From positions 124,001 to 188,000 of the forward strand of contig NZ_BFCH01000018.1 of NCBI RefSeq assembly GCF_003112775.1: a stretch of 64,000 nt of DNA. The letters run 5' to 3'. Under the pieces are notes generated by a model. It was not told where the DNA came from and ran no database searches. It saw only the letters and a program-made list of their open reading frames with translations. The position numbers and the translations under genes are program-made. Origin of the DNA: Mycobacterium montefiorense (GTDB lineage: Bacteria > Actinomycetota > Actinomycetes > Mycobacteriales > Mycobacteriaceae). The first letter of the stretch is position 1, and every line of letters starts with the position of its first letter. Positions 30,362 through 39,527 of the stretch are shown here, one piece after another.

Positions 30362-31431
30362 TTAGCCGCCGCAGGGCGGCCGCGCCACCATCTGTGGGCG
30401 GAAACCGTACTGCGGGGCATGGCGCCCCACGTTTCGAGCGGCCATGTTCGCCATGGGCATCCCGGGCATACCGGCCGCGGCCGCTTGCGCCGGCGCAACC
30501 AGGGGAGTGCCGATCGCCGATGAGACGCGGGTTATCTCCGACGCTGTGGTCCAGCTCGGCGGCACCGATAGCTTGCCGATCAGGGTCGCGTTGCCAGTGC
30601 TGGCCGTGACGTTTCCGAAACGGGTCGCTCCGGACAGCGCGCCACCGAGTATGCCGGCGTCGGCAGCTGCCGCCGCCGCACCGTCCCCGATTGCCACCGC
30701 ACCGTCCCCAGCTGCCGCCGCTACGTCACCCCCGGCAACCAATCCCGTCCACGTCTGAAGCCGGCGACGATGGTGGCAAGGGAGTTCATCATGTTTGAGT
30801 TCGGGCCCCAGTTGTTCATGAAGTCCGTCCACCAATCTGGGGGACCGTCGTCTTTGAGTCCGTTGGCTCCGGGGTCTCGATCGTCCGCCCCATTGACGAC
30901 CTGTGGTGGTGGGCCAGGGGCTGTCAACTGCGCCGCGGCCATCGACGCGAGCGCGTAGCTGGTCATCGCTTGGGCGTCTTGAGCCCACATCTCGATGTAT
31001 TGCAGCTGGGTGGCCATGATTGCCGGGCTGTTCTGGCCGAGGAAGTTGGTCGCCACCAGGTGAGCCAGTTGGCTGCGGTTAGCCGCGACCACTGATGGCG
31101 GAACGGTTGCAGCGAATGCGGTTTCGTAGGCGGCCACGGCTGCGTCGGCTTGCCTGGCGTTGCGATCGGCCCAGGCGGCGGTGGTTCGCAGCCATCTCGT
31201 ATAGCGTGCCGCGGCGGCTCCTGCCGGTGATGCTGAGACCGGGCCGTGCCATTCGTCGTCTACCAGTGTGGTCATGGTCGAGGCAAAGGCCGACGCGGCA
31301 TCGTTCAGTTCTGCGGCGACATGTCGCCATGCAGATGCTGCGGCCAGCATCGAGCCTGAGCCATCTCCCGTGTACATCATTGCGGAGTTGACCTCGGGCG
31401 GGCGCAGTGCGAAATCCGGTGGGGCAATCAT
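30362..31431 (-). pseudogene. PPE family protein (PPE-SVP type), frameshifted
   Basis: The N-terminal part starts MIAPPDFALRPPEVN and contains the PPE-domain signature EWHGPVSAS and the helix pairs up to NFLGQNSPAIMATQLQYIEM. That frame stops at 30721. The neighbouring frame (down to 30362) continues with the C-terminal hallmarks LSVPPSWTTA and GMPGMPMANMAARN...YGFRP. Joining the two near 30735-30765 gives a normal PPE-SVP protein of about 355 aa. The shift fits loss of one base. PPE proteins are exported by type VII secretion, usually with a PE partner; none is adjacent here. Confidence 0.82.
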
Positions 31432-31561
31432 CGCTCATCCTTCTAGTTTGCAATGGTTCTGATGTTGGAGCCCAGGCGAATTGCGAGCGGTTCAGCTCAT
31501 AAGACATGGTGAATGACGGGTCAACACATGGCAAGTGCGCGCACGGCTGACACCGGAGGTC

Positions 31562-32317
31562 TTATGGACGGCCGCAGAATTCGGGGGCGTCGTTGAGGAC
31601 CGTATAGGCGAGCTGCTCGAGCAATAGGGCAGCCTCCTTAGGCGCGTCGAAGCTCACATTCAGCACCTGTTTGGTGATCTGTAATGCGAGCGGGGAGTGA
31701 GCGGCGAGTGTCTGCGCAACGGTTATCGCGCAGTTCAAATGCTCTCCGGGTGACGAGATCTCAGTGACGATGCCCCACTGTTCGGCCTGTGAGGTGTCAA
31801 GGCGTCTGCCGCGCAGCACCAGGTCGCTTGCGCGCCCAGCACCCACGGCTCGAACTATTCGGGTGAGTCCACCTGAGGAGGGCAGGATCCCGATACCTAT
31901 CTCGGGGAGGCCGAAAACTGCTGCAGTGTCGGCGATTCGTAGGTCGGCCGCCAGTGCCAGTTCGAGTCCGCCGCCCAGGCAGTAGCCGGTGATCGCGGCT
32001 ACCGTCGGTTGCGGCAGCATAGCGAATTCCTCGTATACCCTGCCCGAGCCGCGGTAGTACTCGACGATGTCGCGCGTGGTCATGGTCTGCAGTTCGGTGG
32101 TGTCCGCGCCGGCCGAGAACACGGTATCCCCGCCTGTGATGACCACGGCCCGGCTGGATTTGACTTCCGGACTGCTCAGTGCGCGTTGCAATTCGGATTC
32201 CATGTGCGACGAGAGCGCATTGAGCTTGCGCTCTCGTCGCAGCATGATCACCGCAACGTCACCATCACGCCAGACGTCAACCGCCCCGGCAATGTCATCG
32301 AACACGTCAACCAGCAT
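31562..32317 (-). CDS. Enoyl-CoA hydratase/isomerase family protein
   Basis: 251 aa crotonase-fold protein. The oxyanion-hole segments are FSAGADTTEL and YCLGGGLELALAADLRIAD, and the catalytic-Glu region is FGLPEIGIGILPSSGG. It hydrates 2-enoyl-CoA esters or performs a related reaction. Last gene of the leftward acyl-CoA operon, 54 bp after the frameshifted acyl-CoA dehydrogenase. The 130 bp between it and the PPE gene show nothing clear. Confidence 0.85.
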   Translation of the reverse strand: MLVDVFDDIAGAVDVWRDGDVAVIMLRRERKLNALSSHMESELQRALSSPEVKSSRAVVITGGDTVFSAGADTTELQTMTTRDIVEYYRGSGRVYEEFAMLPQPTVAAITGYCLGGGLELALAADLRIADTAAVFGLPEIGIGILPSSGGLTRIVRAVGAGRASDLVLRGRRLDTSQAEQWGIVTEISSPGEHLNCAITVAQTLAAHSPLALQITKQVLNVSFDAPKEAALLLEQLAYTVLNDAPEFCGRP

Positions 32318-32371
32318 AATATATGGTAAGACTACGCATATATGGCGCGTGACACTTTTTGTAGCCGGGAG

Positions 32372-33570
32372 TCACTTCACGTCAGCCGGTGTGCGAAACG
32401 AGAGCAGCTGTCCCAGGCCGCGCTTGCTGGCCTCATTCGCGATGACGAGGCGTTGAATCTCTGAGGTGCCTTCCCAGATCCGGTCGACCCGCAGCTCTCG
32501 CCAGAGCCGCTCAACCGGATAGTCCCGGATATAGCCCCGGCCGCCGAAGATCTGCACTGCTCGATCGGCCACCCGATTAGATGCTTCGGACGCGGCGAGC
32601 TTTACTGTTGCAGCCTTGGCGTGCAAGGTCTTTCGCTGATCCGGGTCCGTCAGATCGGCCTGGTCGAACTCCCAGGCAACCTGGTGGGTGAGGGCTCGAT
32701 TGGTGGTGATGTCGACGACCGAGTCGGCGATCATCCCCGCAATGAGCTGCCGGTTGATCAGGGGCTGGCCGCCCTGCACTCGTTCCCGCGCCCAGTCGAC
32801 GGCGTGCGTCAGTGCGCGTTCCGCGGCACCGATGGTCCGCGCGCCGATCATCAATCGCTCCTCGGTGAACCAATCCCGGGTTAGTTCGAGCCCGGCGCCG
32901 ACGCCGCCCAGTACTGCATTCGCACCCACTCGCACGTCGGTGAGCTGAATTCGGGGTGCTCGTAGACGAACGTGTGGGTGTAACGCGGGACGTTGGTGAT
33001 CGCTACACCTGGTGTGTCGACATCCACCAGGAACATGGTCGGAGCGTGCTCCGGTTCGACGTAGGCGAGCACGATCAGATAGTCGGCGACGTCTCCTACG
33101 GTGACGAACCACTTTTCGCCGTTGATCACGTAGCCGCCGTCGCCGTCCGGGGTCGCAGTGGTCTTGGCTGCCGAGAAGTCCGATCCGGCATCGGCTTCCG
33201 AGATAGCAACCGCATCACGCCTGTCGCCACGCGCGCTGGGGATCAGGTATCGCTCGCGTTGCTCCGCAGAGGCGTGCACGAGCGGGTTGGCCGGCCGCCA
33301 CACCGTGTCCCACAGTGCGTTTGTCAGCTTGCCCAGTTCGTCTTGCACCACGACCTGTTCCAGCACGCTCAGTCCAGCCCCGCCGAACTCGGTTGCCGTG
33401 TTGATCGCCTGCAAGCCCGAGTCGAGCACGGCGGCCTTGATCGAGGCGTGCGACTCGGCCGTCAGTCCGTTGTTGCGCTCACACTCGTCCTCGAATGGCA
33501 TGATCTTCTCGGTGAGGGTGCGGGCGCGGGCTTTGAGCTCGCCTAGCCGTTCGGTGTATGCGAATTCCAT
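32372..33570 (-). pseudogene. Acyl-CoA dehydrogenase, single-base frameshift
   Basis: N-terminal frame (33570 to 32881) has MEFAYTERLGELKARARTL, the flavin/substrate segment SEADAGSDFSAAKTTA and NGEKWFVTVGDVADYLI. Frame is lost after YEHPEF. The next frame continues QLTDVRVGANAVLGGVGAGL and ends with RVADRAVQIFGGRGYIRDYP and RIWEGTSEIQRLVIA, the usual C-terminal signatures. The intact paralogue two genes away (GHPEFIFEDAFVPANAVLG) shows how the pieces join. Adding one C near 32946-32950 restores about 400 aa. Either a pseudogene or a sequencing error. Confidence 0.88.
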
Positions 33571-33576
33571 TTATCA

Positions 33577-34395
33577 TCAATTCCTTTCAATAGTTGATGC
33601 AACGAGTTCGGGTGCCGGATGTCCGGCGCCCAAGGCATCGGCGCCGCCGTCGATGACGACGGTGGTGCCGGTGACATAGCTCCCCGAAGGTGACGCGAGA
33701 AATGCGATCACTTCCGAGACTTCGGCTGGCGTGCCGAATCGGCGCAGCGGCACCGCCGCTTCCCAGGTGGCACGGTCCTCGGGGGAGTAGTTGCGCTCCA
33801 TGCCTTCTGTCGTGATCGTGCCCGGCGCGATGCAGACGGTCCGAATCCCGAACCGGCTCCATTCCAGGGAAAGTCCCGCCGCCAGGTTCTCCAGTGCGGC
33901 TCGGGCCGCGCTCGCGTGCACCATCGAGGCGATACCGCGTCGCGGTGAGAACGCGATGAAGAAGATTGCACCCGACCGCTGTGGGATCATTGTGCGCACC
34001 GCGACCTCACGGGTCACCGCCCATGCCGCATCGACCGTGACGCGGTGCACGGCGCGCCACCCCTTGACTGTGATCTCTTCGGCGGGGGCACTGAACTGTC
34101 CGCCCGCGTTGTTGACCAGGATGTCGATCCGGCCGAACCGTTCGAGCGTGCGATCGGTCAAACGCTGAACCTGTTCGTCCTCCCTCACGTCGGTTGCAAC
34201 GGCGAGTGCTCGCGCGCCAAGGGCTTCGATCTCGGCCGCCGTCTTCTCCAGCGGCTCCGGCCGCCGGCCGGCGATCACCACGTCGGCGCCGCACCTTGCC
34301 AGGTCGAGGGCAACGGCCCGGCCGATGCCGGTGCCGCCGCCGGTGACCAGGGCGACCGTCCCGCGGTGCGCGTCGGACCGTAGTACTTGGCTCAT
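33577..34395 (-). CDS. SDR family oxidoreductase, PECR/DECR-like (no YxxxK)
   Basis: 272 aa Rossmann-fold protein. The cofactor loop is TGGGTGIGRAVAL (residues 18-30), DILVNNAGGQFSAPAEEI is the NNAG region, and DGGADALGAGHPAPE lies near the end. The normal Tyr-x3-Lys is missing: the helix reads HASAARAALENL, placing Ala161 and Arg165 at those positions. Peroxisomal trans-2-enoyl-CoA reductase and its bacterial relatives share this pattern, so an enoyl- or dienoyl-CoA reductase is more likely than a classical alcohol dehydrogenase. Starts directly after the stop of the upstream acyl-CoA dehydrogenase. Confidence 0.83.
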   Translation of the reverse strand: MSQVLRSDAHRGTVALVTGGGTGIGRAVALDLARCGADVVIAGRRPEPLEKTAAEIEALGARALAVATDVREDEQVQRLTDRTLERFGRIDILVNNAGGQFSAPAEEITVKGWRAVHRVTVDAAWAVTREVAVRTMIPQRSGAIFFIAFSPRRGIASMVHASAARAALENLAAGLSLEWSRFGIRTVCIAPGTITTEGMERNYSPEDRATWEAAVPLRRFGTPAEVSEVIAFLASPSGSYVTGTTVVIDGGADALGAGHPAPELVASTIERN

Positions 34396-35565
34396 TTAGG
34401 CGACCGGCAGATCGAGGAACGCTGTACCGCGCTTGATGAGTTCGTTCGCGATGATGACCCGCTGGATTTCTGAGGTGCCCTCCCAGATCCGGTCGACGCG
34501 TACCTCGCGGTACATCCGCTCGATGGGGTAGGCCCTGTCGTATCCGCGGCCACCGAAGATCTGCAGGCAGCGGTCGACTACCCGACCCGCGGCTTCGCTC
34601 GCTGACAACTTCGCGATAGATGCCTTGGCGTGCAACGTCTTGCGGTCCACGCCATTGTCGGCCTCCCAGGCGGCCTGGTGGGTGTAGGAACGGTTGACGG
34701 CGATGTCGACCGCGCAGTCCGCCAGCATCGACTGGATCATCTGAAAGTCGCTGATCGGGGTTCCGAATTGTTTGCGCTGGATGGCCCAATCGCGGGCCAG
34801 CCGCAGCGCGCGCTCGGCCACCCCGACGGTACGTGCGGCGATCATCAGACGTTCGTCGGTGAACCAGTCCTTGGTGAGTTCAAAGCCCTGTCCGATCTCG
34901 CCCAGGACGGCATTGGCAGGGACGAAGGCGTCCTCGAAGATGAACTCGGGGTGGCCGTTGACGGCGGAGTGCATGAAGTGCGGTGTCCGGCTCAAGCGGA
35001 CGCCTGAAGTGCTCTTCTCGACAAAGAACAGAGTGGATTTGTTGTCGGGCAGCACATTTGCCTGCACGAGCAGGAAGTCCGCGATGTCACCGCAAGTGAC
35101 GAACCACTTCTCTCCGTTGAGCACCCACCCGCCGTCTACCGGAGTGGCAGTGGTCGCGATCGCGCCCGCGTCGGATCCGGCGTCAGGTTCGGTGGTGGCA
35201 AATGCGTCGAAACGCTCCCCGCGCAGGATGGGCAGCAAGTAGCGCTCCCGCTGCTCGGGCGACGCCAATGCCAGCACGTTGGAAGGCCGCCACGGTATGT
35301 CCCATAGGCAATTCGTGACTTTGCCGAATTCCTCCTCGACGATCACCTGCTCGAGCAGTGTGAGTCCCGCTCCACCCCACTCGACCGGCATGTTGATGCC
35401 GTACAGCCCGGCATCCATCGCCGCTTTGGCGAGCTTGTCGACTGTTTCCTGCGGAAGCGGGCCACCAGCCTGCTCGGCTTCGTTCTCGTAGCCCATCAGC
35501 AGTTCGGCGTATGCCGCTGCGCGCGCCTTGAGTTCTTGTTGGTCGGCGGTGTACGTGAAGTCCAT
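34396..35565 (-). CDS. Acyl-CoA dehydrogenase
   Basis: 389 aa, intact. MDFTYTADQQELKARAAAYA starts the N-terminal helical domain; TTEPDAGSDAGAIATTA and LNGEKWFVTCGDIADFLLV form the flavin-side segments; the C-terminal domain has CLQIFGGRGYDRAYPIERM and RIWEGTSEIQRVIIANE. A good ribosome site (aggag, 7 nt before ATG) precedes it. FAD-dependent alpha,beta-desaturation of an acyl-CoA is expected. With the second, frameshifted dehydrogenase nearby, a heteromeric enzyme as in the sterol-side-chain FadE pairs is possible but unproven. Confidence 0.9.
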   Translation of the reverse strand: MDFTYTADQQELKARAAAYAELLMGYENEAEQAGGPLPQETVDKLAKAAMDAGLYGINMPVEWGGAGLTLLEQVIVEEEFGKVTNCLWDIPWRPSNVLALASPEQRERYLLPILRGERFDAFATTEPDAGSDAGAIATTATPVDGGWVLNGEKWFVTCGDIADFLLVQANVLPDNKSTLFFVEKSTSGVRLSRTPHFMHSAVNGHPEFIFEDAFVPANAVLGEIGQGFELTKDWFTDERLMIAARTVGVAERALRLARDWAIQRKQFGTPISDFQMIQSMLADCAVDIAVNRSYTHQAAWEADNGVDRKTLHAKASIAKLSASEAAGRVVDRCLQIFGGRGYDRAYPIERMYREVRVDRIWEGTSEIQRVIIANELIKRGTAFLDLPVA

Positions 35566-35574
35566 CGCAATCTC

Positions 35575-37626
35575 CTAGTAGTGCTTGACGATTCGAGCGT
35601 CCAGAGCTGTTGCCCCAGACGGAGTGACTAACAACGGGTTGATCTCGAGTTCGGCGATTTCGGGGTGAGCCGCGGCGTATTGGCTGAAGCGGGCAATGGT
35701 CCGGGCGGCTGCGGAGACGTTTACCGCCGGCTTGCCGCGGTGTCCGCGGAGCAGCGGCGCGGTGCGTAACCGCTTGAGCATCTGCATTGCCGTGGCTTCG
35801 TCGATCGGCGCCAGTGCCACCTGTACATCGCGCAGCACCTCGGTGGCGGTGCCGCCCATCCCCACCAGGACGGTCGGTCCGAAACGGGAATCCCAACTGG
35901 CCCCGACGATCAGCTCGACCCCATTTGCCAGATCCGCCATCTCCTCGACCGAGAACGATGGTGGGCTCAGCTTTGCGGCAAGGCGGGCATGCGCGTTGAC
36001 GAGGAGTTCGCGCGATGCCAAGCCCACCACTACACCGCCCGCATCGGACTTGTGTAGCAGTCCCAATGCCTTGAGGACGAACGGCGGACTCAGTTCTTCG
36101 GCGGCGGTACGCAGTTCGTAGATGGTGCGAATCTCGCGCGCCGCGGCGAATTCGATTCCCGCAGCCGTGAAAGCGCGGCGTGATGCCATGTAATCGGTGG
36201 CGGTCACGGGCTGTGCCGGTTTCGGCAGCTTGAGCGGGGTCGCCGTCGATGCCTGTCCGGTTACCGCGGCCAGCGCGGTGGCAGCATCCTCGATCGCGGC
36301 GAAGACGGGTACGCCGCCGTCGCGAAGGGCCCGGGTGGCCGGCGCATCGGGGAAGATCGACTGCACCGCTGTCGGTTTGGCGCCGGCAGCATCGGCGGCG
36401 ATCTGTTTGGCGGCCGCACACTCGGCTGGTCCCAGACCCGTCAGACCGTCCTCACCGCTCGAATAACCGCCGAAGTACCCGGTCATCAGGATCGCGTCGA
36501 CCTCGTCGCATTCCTGCAGCACCGCGAAGGCCCGCGCGTAGCTGTCGGGATTCATCTCGCCCGCACCAGCCAGGTCGACTGGGTTGCTGACGTGGGACTG
36601 TGACCACAGCACCTGCCGGAGTCGGGTCTGGGTGGGCTCGCTGAGCGCGGGAACATCGAGTCCCGCTGCCTCGGCCACGTCACAGGCGATGACGCCGTGC
36701 CCGCCACCGTCAGTCAGGACGGCGACCCGGCGTCCCCGCGGAACCGCCCGTTGCCGCAGGGCGCACAACACGTCAGCGAGTTCACGGGGAGTGCGCACCA
36801 GCGTGGCGCCTGCTACCGCGCACGCCGCGGTGATCACCGCCGAATCGCTGGTGAGAGAACCGGTGTGGGACTGGGCGCCGCGGGCAGCGGCGGTGCTCGC
36901 ACCGGCGGCCAGTACCACCACCGGCGTTCCCGACCGGACCGCGGCCGCGGCCGCGTCGACGAATCCGCGGCCGTCCCGGAAGTCCTCGATATACACGGCG
37001 ATCGCGGACGTCTCGGGGTGGGCCGCGCAATCGTCGATCAACTCGACAAGGTTTACGTCGGTTTGGTTGCCCAGTGAGACGAACCGCGAGATACCCAGGC
37101 CCCGAACGGCGAACAGCTGATCCAGTTCGATGGCGAGATTGCCGCTCTGGCTCAGCAGCGCGACGTCGCCGACTGCGAACTGATTCGACGACAGATAGGT
37201 CGCGGTCGTGTTATCAACGAGGCCAAGACAATTGGGGCCGACCAGCACCGCTCCTGCGTCTCGCACACGGGCTATCAGAGCATTCTCGCGTGCTCGTCCC
37301 AACTCGCCGGCCTCACCCAGACCCGCTGTGATCGCGACGATGGCACGCGCGCCCTTGGCAAGCACGCCATCGACGGCAGCCTCGAATCCGGCTTCGGGCA
37401 CCGCGATGACTGCCAGGTCGATGGGCCCGTCCAGTTCGGCAATCGATCTGACCATCGGTTGTCCGAGGATTTCACCGCCACTTCGGTTGACCAACTGGAT
37501 GCGGTGTCGATACGCGCCGCGACGCGCCTGCATCGCAACGGCATTGCCCCACTTGGCCGGATCGGTGCTGGCACCGACGACCGCGATCGAGGACGGGTTG
37601 AACAGGCTGGTCAGATCCCGGCTCAC
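35575..37626 (-). CDS. ADP-forming acyl-CoA synthetase (acetate--CoA ligase type)
   Basis: 683 aa from GTG 37626, inside a GTGA overlap with the ferredoxin stop. Domain order: CoA-binding Rossmann domain (SIAVVGASTDPAKWGNAV, LVGPNCLGLVDN), flavodoxin-like succinyl-CoA ligase domains with the phospho-His segment GAQSHTGSLTSD, then an ATP-grasp domain (FVLKALGLLHKSDAGGVVVG, GPTVLVGMGGTATEVLRDVQ) ending ELEINPLLV. It forms an acyl-CoA with ATP hydrolysed to ADP, reversibly. It is the acid-activating step of the leftward operon; the acid is unknown. Confidence 0.9.
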   Translation of the reverse strand: MSRDLTSLFNPSSIAVVGASTDPAKWGNAVAMQARRGAYRHRIQLVNRSGGEILGQPMVRSIAELDGPIDLAVIAVPEAGFEAAVDGVLAKGARAIVAITAGLGEAGELGRARENALIARVRDAGAVLVGPNCLGLVDNTTATYLSSNQFAVGDVALLSQSGNLAIELDQLFAVRGLGISRFVSLGNQTDVNLVELIDDCAAHPETSAIAVYIEDFRDGRGFVDAAAAAVRSGTPVVVLAAGASTAAARGAQSHTGSLTSDSAVITAACAVAGATLVRTPRELADVLCALRQRAVPRGRRVAVLTDGGGHGVIACDVAEAAGLDVPALSEPTQTRLRQVLWSQSHVSNPVDLAGAGEMNPDSYARAFAVLQECDEVDAILMTGYFGGYSSGEDGLTGLGPAECAAAKQIAADAAGAKPTAVQSIFPDAPATRALRDGGVPVFAAIEDAATALAAVTGQASTATPLKLPKPAQPVTATDYMASRRAFTAAGIEFAAAREIRTIYELRTAAEELSPPFVLKALGLLHKSDAGGVVVGLASRELLVNAHARLAAKLSPPSFSVEEMADLANGVELIVGASWDSRFGPTVLVGMGGTATEVLRDVQVALAPIDEATAMQMLKRLRTAPLLRGHRGKPAVNVSAAARTIARFSQYAAAHPEIAELEINPLLVTPSGATALDARIVKHY

Positions 37627-37817
37627 TTGTGCACCCGCAAGGCTCGCGCCGGGCACGCGTTCACCGCGTCGTGGGCATGGTTGTGCTCAGCGGAAGGCAC
37701 GTTGTCGTCGCTCATCAGGTGGGCGTAGCCATCGTCATCGAGATCGACGAGTGCCGGAGCGGCTGCCTGGCAGAGGCCGTAGCCCTGGCAGGTGTCTTGG
37801 TCGAGGACGAGTTTCAC
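37623..37817 (-). CDS. Small [3Fe-4S]-type ferredoxin with Tyr in the cluster motif
   Basis: 64 aa from GTG 37817, with ribosome site ggagg 5 nt upstream. The cluster motif is CQGYGLC (C-x5-C) plus CPARAL near the C-terminus: three Cys ligands and Tyr where a fourth Cys would be. This fits the mycobacterial [3Fe-4S] ferredoxins that serve cytochromes P450 and other oxygenases. No P450 gene lies nearby, but a Rieske oxygenase starts about 540 bp away on the other strand, so it could be that enzyme's electron donor. Coupled by GTGA overlaps on both sides. Confidence 0.85.
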   Translation of the reverse strand: MKLVLDQDTCQGYGLCQAAAPALVDLDDDGYAHLMSDDNVPSAEHNHAHDAVNACPARALRVHK

Positions 37818-38260
37818 GAGACCTCCAATGGGTTGGTGTTGATACGTGCCTTGAGTACGGGAATGGCCGCGGCGAGACGCTTTCGGCGTTCGGTGGTGCG
37901 GTAGTAGGCGTTGCCCGACAGCCCGATCAGCATCCGGTCGTGCTCGAGCACTACTTGTGCGACGGACAGAGCCAACGCGGGGTCGCCCTGGCGGTTGCCG
38001 CCGGCGACATCGAGCGCGACCTGAGCTGCTCGGTCGAGATAACGCAACCACCGCCTGCTGGTGCCCCGCAGGATGAGCCTGGTGACGTCACTGCGCTCCC
38101 GCGAAAGCGTCGACTCGTCCTTGAGGAAGCCCAGCAGTTCGGGAAGCGACTGCTCCGGCTCGGGGGTGAGGCCCAGCCAAGCGGTCGGCGTCCGGGCTGA
38201 CTTTTCCCGAACGCTGCCCAACCTTTGAGCTGTGGCGTAGATCGCCCTAACCCTTGACAT
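37814..38260 (-). CDS. Hypothetical protein, first gene of the leftward operon
   Basis: 148 aa from ATG 38260 (MSRVRAIYATAQRLGSVREK); an ATG at 38272 is in frame. Predicted mostly helical and Arg-rich, without membrane segments or a recognised motif. Its stop overlaps the ferredoxin start (GTGA), so it is made together with the acyl-CoA enzymes. Not recognised. It may be an accessory or regulatory protein of the pathway. Confidence 0.6.
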   Translation of the reverse strand: MSRVRAIYATAQRLGSVREKSARTPTAWLGLTPEPEQSLPELLGFLKDESTLSRERSDVTRLILRGTSRRWLRYLDRAAQVALDVAGGNRQGDPALALSVAQVVLEHDRMLIGLSGNAYYRTTERRKRLAAAIPVLKARINTNPLEVS

Positions 38261-38287
38261 GTGATGCTGCACACTGGCACAGTAACA

Positions 38288-38303
38288 AACTAATCAGTTA
38301 GTT
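38288..38303. promoter_or_regulatory. Inverted repeat in the divergent promoter (probable TetR operator)
   Basis: aactaa-tcag-ttagtt has perfect 6-bp arms, followed by a further half-site-like agctagtt. It lies between the leftward acyl-CoA operon and the Rieske oxygenase gene. The TetR-family gene is the second gene of the rightward operon, so autoregulation and shared control of both operons is the simplest reading. Confidence 0.6.
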
Positions 38304-38352
38304 AGCTAGTTCCAAATTTTTCGGAAGCCGAGCAGAAGGACGCATCGCACCG

Positions 38353-39525
38353 ATGAACGAGACATCCGTCAAGGCCAGACCGCGCCCGAAAAGCGACGTC
38401 AAACCGCTGGAGCCGGGGTTGGATTCGCGCTACTACACAGATCCGCGGGTCGGCGACCTCGAGCAGCGGCGGATCTTCGACCGCAGCTGGCAGCTGGTCG
38501 GACACGTGACCGATCTGCCGAACCCGGGGTCGCGCATCGTCGGTTCGGTGGGACGTAAAGAGGTCGTAGTCGTCCGCACCGAGGACGGCAGCATCCGCGC
38601 CCACCTCAACACCTGCCGGCACCGCGGCACCCGGCTGGTGGCAGGGCCGGGTGAGGAAAAGGCGCTGCGGTGCCCGTACCACGGCTGGACGTATCACCTC
38701 GACGGCACGCTCGTCGGGGCACCGGAGAACCGCACGATCCCGTGCCTCGACAAATCGAAACTGTCACTCTTCGGCGCCCGAGCCGAGGTGTTCTGTGGAC
38801 TGATCTTCGTCAACCTCGACATGGCCGCCGAACCGCTTGGACCGCAGTTAGAGGGCGTCCGTCCGCTACTGGAGCGTTACCTCGGCGGCACGATGGAGCC
38901 GTTCGGCAAGGCGCGCATCCACGTCAACAACCCCGACCACACGCAACAGTCGAACTGGAAGGTGGCGGTCGACAACTACCTCGAGGGGTACCACGTCCCG
39001 GTCGCGCACCCAGGCCTCATGCGACTGCTCGACTACAAGCGTTATTCCGTAGAGACCGCCGATATCTATGCCGTCTACAACGCGCCGTTGCGCGACAAGG
39101 CGTCGGACAACTGGGCCGAGCGGCTTTATCAGCGAGTGGTACACCCCATGCCCGGGCTCATCGAAGAAGACCACCGCGTCTTTCGCTACATCGCGATCTA
39201 CCCGAACACAGTGATCGACTTGCATCCCGACCACGTGCTGATTTGGAAGATGAACCCGCGTGGCGTCGATGAGGTCGACGTTCCCGGCGTCTATCTACGA
39301 CGAGCGAACTGCGAAAAGCGCACCCGCATCGCCCAAAAGCTCAACTTCTACATCAGCGCGATCACCATGCATGAGGACGAAGACCTCGTGCAGCGGATGC
39401 AAATCGGTTTGGGCAACACCGATTTTCAGCCAGGGCCACTGTCCATGCGTGAGCGCGGTGTCGCGTGGTTCGCCGGTCGCATCCGCGCCGACTTGGGCGA
39501 CCTGAACGAAGAGCTCGGTCGGTGA
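38353..39525 (+). CDS. Rieske non-haem iron oxygenase, oxygenase subunit
   Basis: 390 aa. Rieske [2Fe-2S] ligands are CRHRGTRL (C-x-H) and CPYHGWTYHLDG (C-x2-H). The mononuclear iron site is in VDNYLEGYHVPVAHPGL, with two His spaced HVPVAH and a distant acidic residue. The pattern resembles single-component-type oxygenases that attack quaternary amines and betaines (choline, glycine betaine, carnitine, stachydrine families) as well as ring hydroxylases. No reductase gene is adjacent. The following genes (Pot-type importer, amine oxidase, aldehyde dehydrogenase) favour an amine substrate; this is an inference. Confidence 0.87.
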   Translation: MNETSVKARPRPKSDVKPLEPGLDSRYYTDPRVGDLEQRRIFDRSWQLVGHVTDLPNPGSRIVGSVGRKEVVVVRTEDGSIRAHLNTCRHRGTRLVAGPGEEKALRCPYHGWTYHLDGTLVGAPENRTIPCLDKSKLSLFGARAEVFCGLIFVNLDMAAEPLGPQLEGVRPLLERYLGGTMEPFGKARIHVNNPDHTQQSNWKVAVDNYLEGYHVPVAHPGLMRLLDYKRYSVETADIYAVYNAPLRDKASDNWAERLYQRVVHPMPGLIEEDHRVFRYIAIYPNTVIDLHPDHVLIWKMNPRGVDEVDVPGVYLRRANCEKRTRIAQKLNFYISAITMHEDEDLVQRMQIGLGNTDFQPGPLSMRERGVAWFAGRIRADLGDLNEELGR

Positions 39526-39527
39526 GG

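Noticed and set aside
35183..36421. 412-codon frame overlapping the acyl-CoA synthetase and dehydrogenase on the same strand
   Set aside because: Shifted frame of two recognisable genes; the translation is Arg/Gly-rich nonsense.
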